DNA of 36,189 nucleotides from an uncultured Pseudomonadota bacterium (GTDB taxonomy: Bacteria; Pseudomonadota; Gammaproteobacteria; Enterobacterales; Succinivibrionaceae), in assembly GCA_900315145.1 (NCBI GenBank), contig OMYE01000036.1:1-36189 (forward strand), given 5' to 3'. A model generated the notes under the pieces. It was not told where the DNA came from and did not search any database. It saw only the letters and a program-made list of their open reading frames with translations. This document shows, one piece after another, positions 24,829 to 33,074 of the stretch (the first letter of the stretch is position 1; each line of letters opens with the position of its first letter). The translations under genes were made by a program, and so were the position numbers.

Positions 24829-24859
24829 CTCCTGACCGCCGGAAGACGGCGGTCAGGAG
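24829..24859 (-). repeat. 13-bp perfect GC-rich hairpin between the 549-residue gene and traD
   Basis: Bases 24829-24841 pair perfectly with 24847-24859 around a 5-nt loop, four bases past the upstream gene's stop codon. No T-tract follows on the minus strand, so it may protect the upstream message or adjust expression within the operon rather than end transcription. Confidence 0.8.
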
Positions 24860-24863
24860 GAGA

Positions 24864-26513
24864 CTAAAGGGCTTTTTTATAGTTTACCCTTGAGGTGCAG
24901 AAGAGCTCCTTTTTCAGAATGTTTCTCAGATCTTCGGAATAACCTCCGTGGAGAAAGTCTGTCTGTCCGGCCATAGCTTTGGTGAAGGCTTTATAGGCAA
25001 AGCCGTGCTCCGATACTCTGTCTATGCACCGGTCAGCCTCGTCCTCCCATATTTCACTGCCGGTTCCGCCGGCAGTGTTCTCAGTAGTTGTGCCTGAGGT
25101 GTGAACTGTTCCCGCGTCCTCATCTCTGCCGTTTCCTTTACCGCTGTTTTTTATGAGCGTGGAGAGGCAGCAGATATCATCGGTAAAAACATCATTCCTG
25201 ACAGTGATGTCCGGGTTTATCATGCGCTTTTCCCGGGAGATATCCTCAGTGGTGTTATCTGTTACCGCCTCAACTGATTCTTTAGAGCGTGAACCGTGTA
25301 CGGGCATAAATGAGGATACATCACCGATGCACAGGAATTCCAGGGCCTGACGGTAGATCTCCGCAGCCATGATAAAGGCACAGTCATTTATCAGAATGTC
25401 CTCATGCGGCTCCTTACCGGTAATCATTTCGTAAATGCAGAAAAACAGTGAGAACCGGCGAATGGTTTTCCGGCTGGATTTCAGGGTAACCGCATTCTCC
25501 TTTCTTCTCCGGTTGGTGTTTTTGGTAACAAATTTCTTGAGACCGTATTTTTCCGTATGATGCCGGCGGTTGCGGATCAGGTAGTGCAGACTCAGCGCCG
25601 GCAGATCCGTTCCGATGAAATCATTGGCTATGGTGTTATCCACCTGATTGAGGGCCAGAGCCCTGATTCCTAAAAACCTGATGGAGTTTTCAGAAATAAG
25701 ATAGTCAAATTTCTTTTTGGCGTAATAGAGATCGTTTCTGAAGAGTTCGTGATAACAGCCGAGATTGTTAAAAAGAAGGCAGAGATAGCCGATAACGTTT
25801 TTCGGATTAAAGAGCTCATCAACCGTGTTCAGGCGGTATATTCTGGAGAGAGGCAGCGGCAGAGACACCAGTTTTCTGATAATGACATCTCTGAAATCAT
25901 TCAGAATTCCGGTATCGTCATTTTTCTGAGAGATGCCGGCCATAATGATTTTCCAGAGCCTGTTTTCCCGCATCTCCGGATTGGCAAGAAACGCGTCAAG
26001 AAAAAGAATATTACTGTACTCAAGAGAGTTGAGCGGCATTCTGAGTACACCGCAGATCTGCCGGTAAAGCCTATACTCAGGTGTACCGGTACTGATTTTT
26101 CCGCTCTTTGCTGAGGCGGTAAGGGAAAACCGGCTTTTTTCCGGGGAAAATGAGTCGCGGTTGTTGAATTTCTCCTTCAATAAATCACCGCGGCGTAGTC
26201 CCGCGAGATAATAGGAGAAGTGATTCTCTTTTTTCAGAAAAACAAGATATTCTTCGAGAAGTCCGGTGGCGTCATGCTGAAGCGGGAGCAGCGGGGTTCT
26301 TAAAAATGTCTTTCTGTTATGATCGCTGATTTCCTGCTGGAATTTTCTCACGGTTTCAAGCCCGGAAAGATATTGTTTTGCCTTACGGCTGCGGCTTCCT
26401 GTGACAGCGGATGCTGTGCCGGCGCATGTTGTACTGGCGGATTCAGGTAAAGAGATGCTGCCGGAGGCGGTTTTCAGTTTTTCTGATGATACGGATGATG
26501 AAAGTATGTTCAT
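24864..26513 (-). CDS. Unrecognised 549-residue protein upstream of traD
   Basis: No family recognised. ATG at 26513 has AGGAAA upstream. There is no signal peptide or clear transmembrane helix. The first 45 residues are Ser/Thr/Ala-rich; the middle is rich in aromatic and basic residues (for example a stretch YLRNRRHH-like at about 310 and the basic run TNRRRKENAVTLKSSRKTIRR at about 330-350, here cited as TNRRRKENAV and KSSRKTIRR), which suggests nucleic-acid contact. A Gly/Thr-rich segment at about 450-480 separates a C-terminal helical part. It sits on the same strand as traD, traV and traA, so a role in DNA processing for transfer is a reasonable guess, but nothing in the sequence proves it. 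Confidence 0.75.
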   Translation of the reverse strand: MNILSSSVSSEKLKTASGSISLPESASTTCAGTASAVTGSRSRKAKQYLSGLETVRKFQQEISDHNRKTFLRTPLLPLQHDATGLLEEYLVFLKKENHFSYYLAGLRRGDLLKEKFNNRDSFSPEKSRFSLTASAKSGKISTGTPEYRLYRQICGVLRMPLNSLEYSNILFLDAFLANPEMRENRLWKIIMAGISQKNDDTGILNDFRDVIIRKLVSLPLPLSRIYRLNTVDELFNPKNVIGYLCLLFNNLGCYHELFRNDLYYAKKKFDYLISENSIRFLGIRALALNQVDNTIANDFIGTDLPALSLHYLIRNRRHHTEKYGLKKFVTKNTNRRRKENAVTLKSSRKTIRRFSLFFCIYEMITGKEPHEDILINDCAFIMAAEIYRQALEFLCIGDVSSFMPVHGSRSKESVEAVTDNTTEDISREKRMINPDITVRNDVFTDDICCLSTLIKNSGKGNGRDEDAGTVHTSGTTTENTAGGTGSEIWEDEADRCIDRVSEHGFAYKAFTKAMAGQTDFLHGGYSEDLRNILKKELFCTSRVNYKKAL

Positions 26514-26805
26514 TTTGATTTCCTAATTACTGTGCTTGCCATATTAAGGGTGAATGTCCCGTATATACGGATAAATGAATCGGAATTTTTTATTTCAGCA
26601 GAGCTTCCGTATGGTAAATCCATTCAGGGATAAAGTTTTTTCCTGAACGGAGTATTTCAGTCAGGATTAAGTCGTCAGAGTTTTACGTCTATTCCCTTCT
26701 GCATCACAGAGTATCTATAACAGGGTATCTGTTTTTCTGTCGAAAAATCAGTTCTGTATATCTGAAATAAAAGTCAATAATGAACAATATAAAAACAACA
26801 AAAAC

Positions 26806-26829
26806 GTGCGTTCACGCACAAAGCGTGCA
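26806..26829. promoter_or_regulatory. Clustered CGTGC inverted repeats, candidate operator
   Basis: A perfect 6-bp inverted repeat with a 2-base centre (26806-26819) is followed after four bases by a further GCGTGC (26824-26828). These are GC islands inside otherwise AT-rich DNA about 300 bases upstream of the minus-strand tra genes, which is typical of a regulator binding cluster. Confidence 0.4.
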
Positions 26830-27358
26830 TATTAAAGCAAAAAAACAGTGCTAAAACAACATATTTTTAAATTTTTTATTTAATGGTGTTCTGATAAATA
26901 AGATATAAAAAATATTTTTTCGTGAATAAAATATTTTAGTAATACGTAATTACCGATGTGCTGAAAAATTTAAAAATATGTATGCCGGCAATTAAATATA
27001 GCCGTGAGTTAATAATTTGAAATTATTAAAAAAATACAAATAATACTTATTAAAGTAAATGATTATTAGTTAAAAATATATTAATAATAAACAATAGATA
27101 TTAAATAACATTTGACTAACGCAATACAATTATTTAAATTATGTGACTATACTCACAAATCAATTATTGAATATTGATGATTGAGTATGCCGTTATGACT
27201 GTTACGTCTGTTCCGTTCCTGATGCTCTGTACGTCCCGGGTTCGGCATGATGTGACATCAGCGGATAATTGAATCTGATAGGTGAACGATAGAAAAACAA
27301 CAGCATTATTATTCCAGACTTCCGGAATAAAGACCTCCGGGATTGTTTCAGACGATCC

Positions 27359-27388
27359 GGATACTGACAGTCAGAGTCGTCAGTATCC
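27359..27388. repeat. 10-bp inverted repeat
   Basis: GGATACTGAC at 27359-27368 is the exact reverse complement of 27379-27388, with a 10-base spacer that itself contains short GACTC/GAGTC-like symmetry. It lies in the non-coding divergent region; it could be a cruciform or the stem of a leader RNA. Confidence 0.75.
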
Positions 27389-27492
27389 TAGGTGTTTTAC
27401 CGGAATCTGAAAACGGATTTCGCCTTTGATTAAAGTGCGGAAACCTCCGGCAGACAACAGTAGGAACCGGCGGCTGCACAGGCACACATAAA

Positions 27493-27517
27493 GATGACCG
27501 GGGGAACCCCGGTCATC
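27493..27517 (+). repeat. 11-bp hairpin just upstream of the 579-residue gene
   Basis: A perfect stem (27493-27503 with 27507-27517) with a GAA loop ends 24 bases before the GTG start, just upstream of the GGA ribosome site. It may influence translation of the gene or end an upstream leader transcript; no T-tract follows. Confidence 0.75.
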
Positions 27518-27541
27518 TACAGGTAAAAGTAACAGGAACAG

Positions 27542-29281
27542 GTGAAAAAATTGTATTCCTCCTTATGCAGGGACGTATTCAGTCCGGAGCTGAATAGCGA
27601 AACCTTAAAAACTAATTTCGGACACGCCTCCGGTCTTTCAAGAAGTTTTATTAATGATCCGCTTTTTCTGGTGCTTGGAGTTAAACAGGAACTCTGTGAA
27701 GGTATTGAGAAACTGCTGGACTCCGGGGAACAGAAAAGCTGCGGTAATGATATTCCGGAGACTGCCCCTGATGAACTCTCTGTCTTTAATCCGGTGAATA
27801 TGCGCAGAGCATCCGGGGAATCTCCGATTAACCCGGAGGTTACACCAGCCGGTGCATTACTTTGGCAGAGTGTTCTCAGCGGATCCTTTAACAGGAATAT
27901 CTATGACTGCACCAGAGAGTTCCGCCTTGGCGAGATGTATACAGGGAGTGACGCTTTTCTTTATCCTCTGATGCTGGATCAGGTTATTTCCGGCTGGACC
28001 GGGGATGTACTGGGCAGACTGCTCCAGGATGGTAATGCCGGAATAATTGCTTCTTCAGGCGGGGAGGTGTTCAGGCGTCTTGCCGGAGGCTATCTTGCTG
28101 ACCATCTTTTTGAGTGCGGCGTCTACAGTTTCTCAGCCGGAGACAGAATATCTGAAGTCCCGGAGCTCCGGAAGTATCTTGCCAGACTGCTGATAAACCG
28201 GATTGGCCTTGCCGTTTCAGTCTTTATGTTTGAGTCAGGGGGGACTTCATCAGGGGAAAACGATATCTGTGAGCGTCCTGCCGGGAAGCCTGCAGTGGCA
28301 GTACCAGATGAAAAAACGGATACTGAATCAGTTTTATCCGTTGCCGGTGATAAGCCGGGCCGGAGAGATATGATTAGAACATCTCTGAGACTTCCTGAGC
28401 TTATGAAGTCGTTGAGGATTATGGATGACCTGCTAGATGTGGAGATAGCCGCCTCCAAGTTCGACGGTGCCGTTTATGAAATTGCCGTTAATCTGATGCG
28501 ACATAATGTATCGCTTAATCAGACCGTTAAATATCTGCTGTTCTCCCAGACCGTCAATGTTAAAAATAAACAGCGGGCCGTAAAGAATAATCTGAAGGAT
28601 TACTTCGATGTTACCAATATAGATGTGCGGAATATGCTGGATTTCGGAGACGAATGTAAAGGACGGGGAAGTCAGTGTACCAACAGGGATAAAATCTCAG
28701 GAAATCAGCTCGCGGAACTGGAGAAAATGAAAAAAAGCGCCACCTATTACATAGGTCTTGTTCTTCTCCTTTTTTCTGAAGCTGAGGTTCTGGTAAGCAG
28801 CCCTGGTAAATACAGAAGTCTGCTTAACTCAAGCGGTTTCAGGTTAATCAGGGAATTTAAACGTCTGATGGAAGGTGATCCGGCAGGTGCTTCAGCTCTT
28901 TTCGAAAAACTTTTTAATGAAGAATCGCCTGCAGACATTTCTTTTCAGGGAGAGTTGTCATGTGGAGATTCCGGCAGTGGGACATTACATAAAAAATGCC
29001 GGAACAGAATGGTGAAGTTCCGGGTAATGGAGTATTCATTTCTTGATCCGCGTACTGAAGGTGTGGTGTTCAGGATTACATCATCTCCTCGTGTTGAGGT
29101 GGTATATCTTGCACTGATGACAGCCTTAAGCACAGTAAAGCCGAGAGAGAAACTGATGCTCCTTTTTGAGAAGGATTTGCAGAAGATACTCAGGGATTTC
29201 TACTCCGGCAGGATGGTTATGCTGCTGCAGTGGTGCTATCCCTACCGGAGAAAGGAAAAAGCTCCGGACAGAACGGAATAA
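27542..29281 (+). CDS. Unrecognised 579-residue protein
   Basis: No family recognised. Translation is assumed to start at GTG (27542), with GGA eight bases upstream; the next codons AAA AAA TTG leave little room for an alternative. There is no signal peptide or transmembrane helix. Residues 1-60 include GHASGLSRSFINDPLFLVLG; the middle holds FRLGEMYTGSDAFLYPLMLD and a basic region around 330-360 (NVKNKQRAVKNNLKDYF); a long charged, low-complexity insert lies at about 240-275. It is transcribed away from the tra genes across a shared 1-kb control region, which suggests it belongs to the same accessory element. Function unknown. Confidence 0.75.
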   Translation: MKKLYSSLCRDVFSPELNSETLKTNFGHASGLSRSFINDPLFLVLGVKQELCEGIEKLLDSGEQKSCGNDIPETAPDELSVFNPVNMRRASGESPINPEVTPAGALLWQSVLSGSFNRNIYDCTREFRLGEMYTGSDAFLYPLMLDQVISGWTGDVLGRLLQDGNAGIIASSGGEVFRRLAGGYLADHLFECGVYSFSAGDRISEVPELRKYLARLLINRIGLAVSVFMFESGGTSSGENDICERPAGKPAVAVPDEKTDTESVLSVAGDKPGRRDMIRTSLRLPELMKSLRIMDDLLDVEIAASKFDGAVYEIAVNLMRHNVSLNQTVKYLLFSQTVNVKNKQRAVKNNLKDYFDVTNIDVRNMLDFGDECKGRGSQCTNRDKISGNQLAELEKMKKSATYYIGLVLLLFSEAEVLVSSPGKYRSLLNSSGFRLIREFKRLMEGDPAGASALFEKLFNEESPADISFQGELSCGDSGSGTLHKKCRNRMVKFRVMEYSFLDPRTEGVVFRITSSPRVEVVYLALMTALSTVKPREKLMLLFEKDLQKILRDFYSGRMVMLLQWCYPYRRKEKAPDRTE

Positions 29282-29359
29282 AAATCACAGCTGTATTATT
29301 CAGGAAGTGAATAAAAAACATAACATGACATAACGCGATGCATCGCTTTAAGCTGCTGT

Positions 29360-29380
29360 ACATCCGCCGGATGTTTTTTC
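29360..29380 (+). terminator. Possible terminator of the 579-residue gene
   Basis: A 6-bp stem (29360-29365 with 29369-29374) with a 3-nt loop runs directly into six T, 79 bases past the stop. The stem is short, so termination may be partial. Confidence 0.5.
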
Positions 29381-29437
29381 CTGCTGATTTCTGGGGAAGA
29401 CACCGGAATTTTCCGCCGGGTTCCTTCCGGATACAGG

Positions 29438-30121
29438 TTATTCTGGAAGCAGCTTGAATCTTTCAGTAAATTCATTCTTTATGACTGAAATGACATCATC
29501 TGCGTGCAGGATTCCCGCCTGTTTCAGAAAATTCATGCTTTCCTCAGGATTGAGTTTTTCGGTAAAAAGATTCGCTTCAGGATAATAACTTATATGCCAC
29601 AGTTCGTGGGAGAAGAGACTGCCGGCCTGACTGTACGGGCGGAAAAATCCGAAACGGTGCATGTTGGCAGTCAGCCATTCGGCTGTGGTCCGCTGATTAC
29701 CGGCGGTATAGCAGATGTTTGTGAGATCCAGTTCCTCTCCCTCCGGGACGGTATCCGGATTGTACACGTCGATATCAGTTCCCCAGTGATGCCGGGACAG
29801 TCCCGGAACAGCGCTGAAGAATAAAATGGCCCGGATAAGATCCTTTGGATCCATGCCGGAAATATCAATAGGGCGCTCGTTCCGATCCAGAACAGGGCGT
29901 TTTCCGGTCATTTTATTTTCAAAAATCATTTTCTGTCTGGCAAAATCTCTGAAGGATGAGGCAATACTCAGATTAATGCCGTCACTGAGAGCAGCCCGGC
30001 GCATTTCCAGAAATGCGGCTGCTGTCTCCGGGGTAAGTTTATAAGTCCGTTCATTAATGGTGATATCAGTGAGGTGTTCCTCGGTTAATCCGTGAAGAAC
30101 ACCGGATGTAATATTAGTCAT
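29438..30121 (-). CDS. VanY-like M15 family D-Ala-D-Ala carboxypeptidase, no signal peptide
   Basis: Zinc peptidase predicted to trim the terminal D-alanine from peptidoglycan stem peptides. The 227 residues carry the M15B signatures: SIASSFRDFARQ (52-63), the zinc-binding SRHHWGTDID (Ser109, His111, Asp118), and HELWHISY (catalytic Glu173, zinc ligand His176). The start ATG has AAGGA upstream. There is no signal peptide or membrane anchor, so secretion would need another route; cytoplasmic M15 proteins of this type also occur in phages and mobile elements. It is converged upon by the 579-residue gene and stands alone on its strand. Confidence 0.88.
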   Translation of the reverse strand: MTNITSGVLHGLTEEHLTDITINERTYKLTPETAAAFLEMRRAALSDGINLSIASSFRDFARQKMIFENKMTGKRPVLDRNERPIDISGMDPKDLIRAILFFSAVPGLSRHHWGTDIDVYNPDTVPEGEELDLTNICYTAGNQRTTAEWLTANMHRFGFFRPYSQAGSLFSHELWHISYYPEANLFTEKLNPEESMNFLKQAGILHADDVISVIKNEFTERFKLLPE

Positions 30122-30791
30122 TGTTCTTATCCTTATCCTGTAACGGTGGCGGTAAACTGTGGAGGTGATTTGTACCGGGCTTTTTCCCTTACTATATTAC
30201 CGCTTCAGGTATTATTTTCTTAATTTTTCTGAAAGCTTATTTTACAGGATGAAGGCTTTCCTGATGCGAACAACAGTCAATCTAACGTGACATAAAAATT
30301 CAAAAATGATAGAATATCGATACAGATCACATTTTAGCTCTGCCGGGTAATTAAAAATCCGGCCGGAATGCTGATTTTAAAAGAAAAAATTACGGCTAAA
30401 GGAAGCCGGAGTAACAAGTAATAATTAATAAAAAGTAGTAGTAAAAAGCAGTAATAAAAAGTATAGAAGTGGCTGTTTATTAGACAAAGTCACCATGTCC
30501 TGCCGGCATAAAGGTTGAAACATGCGTCGGCGGCAGTCATTTAATGTTTTATAAAAAGAAGAATAATAATTGAGAAGGTCTTTTGTTATAAGCCTGAATG
30601 GTGTGTTTTTTGCATTGGATTGAATAAAATATGCGGATCACTGAGTGCTTCTGTTAACTGCAGATAATACACAGCTGAATGTACCGTAGAATGTACATCC
30701 GTTCTGAAAAAACGGTAGTGGATACCGGAAAAGCGGTACGACATAAAAACAGCGGCTAAACAGCAAAGAACCATGCACATAGGAAATTAAA
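30122..30791. other. Divergent intergenic region M15 peptidase / membrane protein
   Basis: No gene was seen. It carries the upstream regions of both flanking genes. Around 30418-30470 there are imperfect repeats of an AGTAATAAAAAG-like unit, and CTGCCG at 30500-30505 is matched by CGGCAG at 30531-30536. Minus-strand frames at 30586-30943 overlap the next gene's start and are shadows. Confidence 0.45.
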
Positions 30792-32024
30792 ATGAAAAAA
30801 AATTTACCGGATTCACTAAATCCTGAATACTGGGTAAATTCAGGAAATACCGGATACGCGGCGGATGCCGGTAGCGGAGCATCCATAAGCCGGATGATAA
30901 TGAAGCTTTTTGCCGGCATTGTAGCGGCAACAGTTGTAACCACGGCTCTGGTTTTTGTGGGCAGTTATTATAATGCCGGCAATGTGGCCAATGCCGCCAG
31001 AGTTATCGGTACACATCATCAGAAAAATCAGGAACCCTCTAAAGATTCCGTTCAGACGGAAGAGGAAGAGGAGGAGCTGGAGGAACAGACATACAGCGAC
31101 GGTATGGAAAATACTGACAAAGCAGAGCATGTTTCATCTGACGCCAGGAAATCATCAGTTAGTGATGTGTCTGAAAATGACATGACAGGCAGTCATGAAT
31201 CAGAGAGCAGAGAAAGTATGGATTTCCGGGGTAAGACCTCCAAGAAATTTAAAAAATCAGAATCTCAGACTAAGGTGCTTTCAAATGATCCGTACGATGC
31301 CGATGCACGTGATCCGGCAGGTCCTAATGTTGTGGTTAGAAAGATTGATGATCTGAAGCCTAATAGCTACAATCATAATTATGATAAGGCGGAAAAAATC
31401 AGACTGCAGAATATATCCAGCCGCCTCTGTTCCCGTTTCCGGGAGAATGACCTGGAGAAAATTTTCTGTGATAATCCCAATCTGATGCTTCTTGAAGAGG
31501 AGTATCTTAATTCTGTTAATCTCAGCTATGATGATCACGGCTGTCTTTTCGGATGCCCGCTTAACCGCAGCAGATTGAATGTCTGCAAGGGGACTCCGCA
31601 TGCTAAAATCTGTGTGGAGAATTATTTTGAAACCCTTATGGCAGAAGACAGAATTCAGCACGGAATGGAGGACTGGCTGGATTTCAGAATGATCTGTCAG
31701 GAGAGCGGGGATAATGATGCTAAAGCTCCGTCAGATGCGGCTAAGCTGAAGAAATCTTCCGGTGACAGGGGGCAGAAGGTACTGTTCCGTTTCTATTCCA
31801 CAACTCTTCCTATAATTCATTTTACTTACGATCAGAATGACTACAGTGTATACGGTTACCCTCAGTACCGCGGGGAATATTTCCGGGATAACAGCAATAT
31901 CTGTGTCGGCTGTGATTTCAATGCAGAATTGAAGATTATCAGTGAAAAGGAGTTTAATCTGGTAATTAAGGATTTTAACAATCCTGAACTGGTTCATTTG
32001 GTCAGATGTCTGGACAGAGAGTAG
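30792..32024 (+). CDS. Membrane-anchored protein with Cys-rich C-terminal domain
   Basis: A 410-residue protein, not assigned to a family. ATG at 30792 is preceded by AGGAAA. One transmembrane helix lies at about 37-59 (MKLFAGIVAATVVTTALVF), giving a cytoplasmic N-terminus and a periplasmic remainder. Residues 75-180 are acidic and low-complexity. The C-terminal domain starts around 200 and contains spaced cysteines: SSRLCSRFRENDLEKIFCDNP, cited as SRLCSRFREND and LEKIFCDNPNL, then GCLFGCP, NVCKG, KICVEN, MICQES. The first pair loosely resembles the Cys pattern of LprI/lysozyme-inhibitor-type domains (C-x12-C-x-D-P-x-L), which is only a hint. Disulfides in the periplasm are likely. A strong terminator follows. 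Confidence 0.75.
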   Translation: MKKNLPDSLNPEYWVNSGNTGYAADAGSGASISRMIMKLFAGIVAATVVTTALVFVGSYYNAGNVANAARVIGTHHQKNQEPSKDSVQTEEEEEELEEQTYSDGMENTDKAEHVSSDARKSSVSDVSENDMTGSHESESRESMDFRGKTSKKFKKSESQTKVLSNDPYDADARDPAGPNVVVRKIDDLKPNSYNHNYDKAEKIRLQNISSRLCSRFRENDLEKIFCDNPNLMLLEEEYLNSVNLSYDDHGCLFGCPLNRSRLNVCKGTPHAKICVENYFETLMAEDRIQHGMEDWLDFRMICQESGDNDAKAPSDAAKLKKSSGDRGQKVLFRFYSTTLPIIHFTYDQNDYSVYGYPQYRGEYFRDNSNICVGCDFNAELKIISEKEFNLVIKDFNNPELVHLVRCLDRE

Positions 32025-32460
32025 CAGGCATTCTCCTTTTTGCGGTTTGAAATACATCTTTCATCTGGTGAATTTGTGTGCCATTCCGCAAAAGTCTTAA
32101 AAAAATATGGAACTCCCGCAACGGGAGTTTTTATTATTCTATAAAATGATTTCTGCTGTTTGTTTCGTTTTAAAACCGCAGGGGGACAGAGGTGATTAGA
32201 AAAGTTTTTTATCAGTACTGTTTTAATGATATCACTCTCTGAATATTAGAATACATATTCTAAAAAATATGATATATAGATTATATATGTCGTATTTAAA
32301 AGCGTTCTGTTAAAAAATTCAGCGGAAGTTTGCAGCAGATAGGGCGGTTGAAATTAAAACAGAACGTTTAAATAAACACCAAACAGCACGGCCTCAGAGG
32401 ATTTTGGTTGCTCAAATACCGCTGATATGGAATAATTAAAACGTTCTATGGATAATCCCT
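32025..32460. other. Intergenic region upstream of zapA
   Basis: It holds the terminator of the preceding gene (32111-32134), an AT-rich promoter-like stretch (32240-32300), and a 9-bp inverted repeat of CGTTCTGTT (32303-32311) with AACAGAACG (32358-32366). A third CGTTCT follows at 32442-32447, just before zapA. Confidence 0.5.
32111..32134 (+). terminator. Intrinsic terminator of the Cys-rich membrane protein gene
   Basis: An 8-bp perfect stem (32111-32118 with 32122-32129) with a CAA loop is followed by TTTATTATT. It lies 86 bases past the stop. Confidence 0.88.
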
Positions 32461-32820
32461 ATGAATAACATTAAAGATAGTTCCACAGAAGACAGATCAG
32501 TGTCGACAGAACAACCGGTTAATAAGGAAGATACTGTTGAACTGGAAATCTCAGCTCTCGATAACAGTTTCAGGATAACATGTCCTAAAAACAGGGTTGA
32601 GACAATGCGTGTTGCTGAAAAACATCTAATAGAAAAATTAGAGGATTTAAAAAAGATAGCTCCTAATTTTTCTAATGAGAAGCTGGCAATACTTGCAGCT
32701 TTCGACATTTGTCACGATTTAGTCAATCTGCAATTGAAAAAAGCGTCTTTTGAGGATATAGTTAAATTAAGGTTGAATGAGTTGGAAGGCATTATAGACA
32801 AAGCCTATGAAGACTCATGA
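32461..32820 (+). CDS. zapA: Cell division protein ZapA
   Basis: Promotes bundling of FtsZ protofilaments at the division ring. The 119 residues have an acidic N-terminal extension of about 26 residues before the ZapA domain begins at VELEISALDNSFRITCP, which corresponds to the E. coli start (VDIQIFGRSLRVNCP). The C-terminal coiled coil follows (NEKLAILAAFDICHDLVNL, then RLNELEGIIDKAYEDS). The ribosome site is poor. Identification is strongly supported by context: the 6S RNA gene follows immediately and then ygfA, the conserved gammaproteobacterial order. Confidence 0.9.
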   Translation: MNNIKDSSTEDRSVSTEQPVNKEDTVELEISALDNSFRITCPKNRVETMRVAEKHLIEKLEDLKKIAPNFSNEKLAILAAFDICHDLVNLQLKKASFEDIVKLRLNELEGIIDKAYEDS

Positions 32821-32829
32821 TAACCACCG

Positions 32830-33006
32830 AATACCTCGGGGTGTGGCTGTTGTTTTTGGTCCTGAGCCGATGATACTATTATAGAGGAATTACTTTTGCA
32901 CGGTGTGCAGGCTCACATTTATCCAGTGAGAAGCCTAACTGCAAAACACTTTTCTCGACCTGAACTTGCGGGTTCTTGGTTTCGATTCGACACACATCCC
33001 GAGTCC
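32830..33006 (+). ncRNA. ssrS: 6S RNA
   Basis: Small RNA that mimics an open promoter and sequesters sigma-70 RNA polymerase. It lies in the conserved zapA - ssrS - ygfA order. The ends pair (CTCGGG at about 32835-32840 with CCCGAG at 32998-33003, the helix continuing into GTGTG with CACAC). The internal strings CCTGAGCCGAT and GAGAAGCCT match well-known conserved 6S segments, and the length of about 177 nt fits. A run of seven T follows directly at 33007-33013. The exact 5' and 3' ends are estimated to within a few bases. Confidence 0.92.
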
Positions 33007-33074
33007 TTTTTTTGTTATTATAATAATCATTATAATTTTAGTGTTGATTAAATTTTATACGGGATTATTGAAAA

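Larger units (their letters stand above)
26514..27541. other. 1-kb divergent non-coding region with palindromes, possible oriT/control region
   Basis: No gene. It separates the minus-strand tra genes from the plus-strand 579-residue gene. It contains a compact inverted-repeat cluster at 26805-26829 (GTGCGT-TC-ACGCAC followed by GCGTGC), a very AT-rich core (26750-27180), a possible promoter (TTGACT near 27112 with an AT-rich -10), a 10-bp hairpin at 27359-27388 and an 11-bp hairpin at 27493-27517. Such a layout would suit promoters plus operators, or a transfer origin, but no nick-site motif was recognised. Confidence 0.4.

Noticed and set aside
32940-33005. tRNA-like T-arm string (GGTTTCGATTCGA)
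   Set aside because: It lies inside 6S RNA; no acceptor stem, anticodon arm or CCA context is present.
33016-33034. Second Fur-like match (15 of 19) between 6S RNA and ygfA
   Set aside because: It lies in an AT-rich spacer directly after the 6S RNA T-tract; four mismatches and no metal-linked gene make chance more likely.
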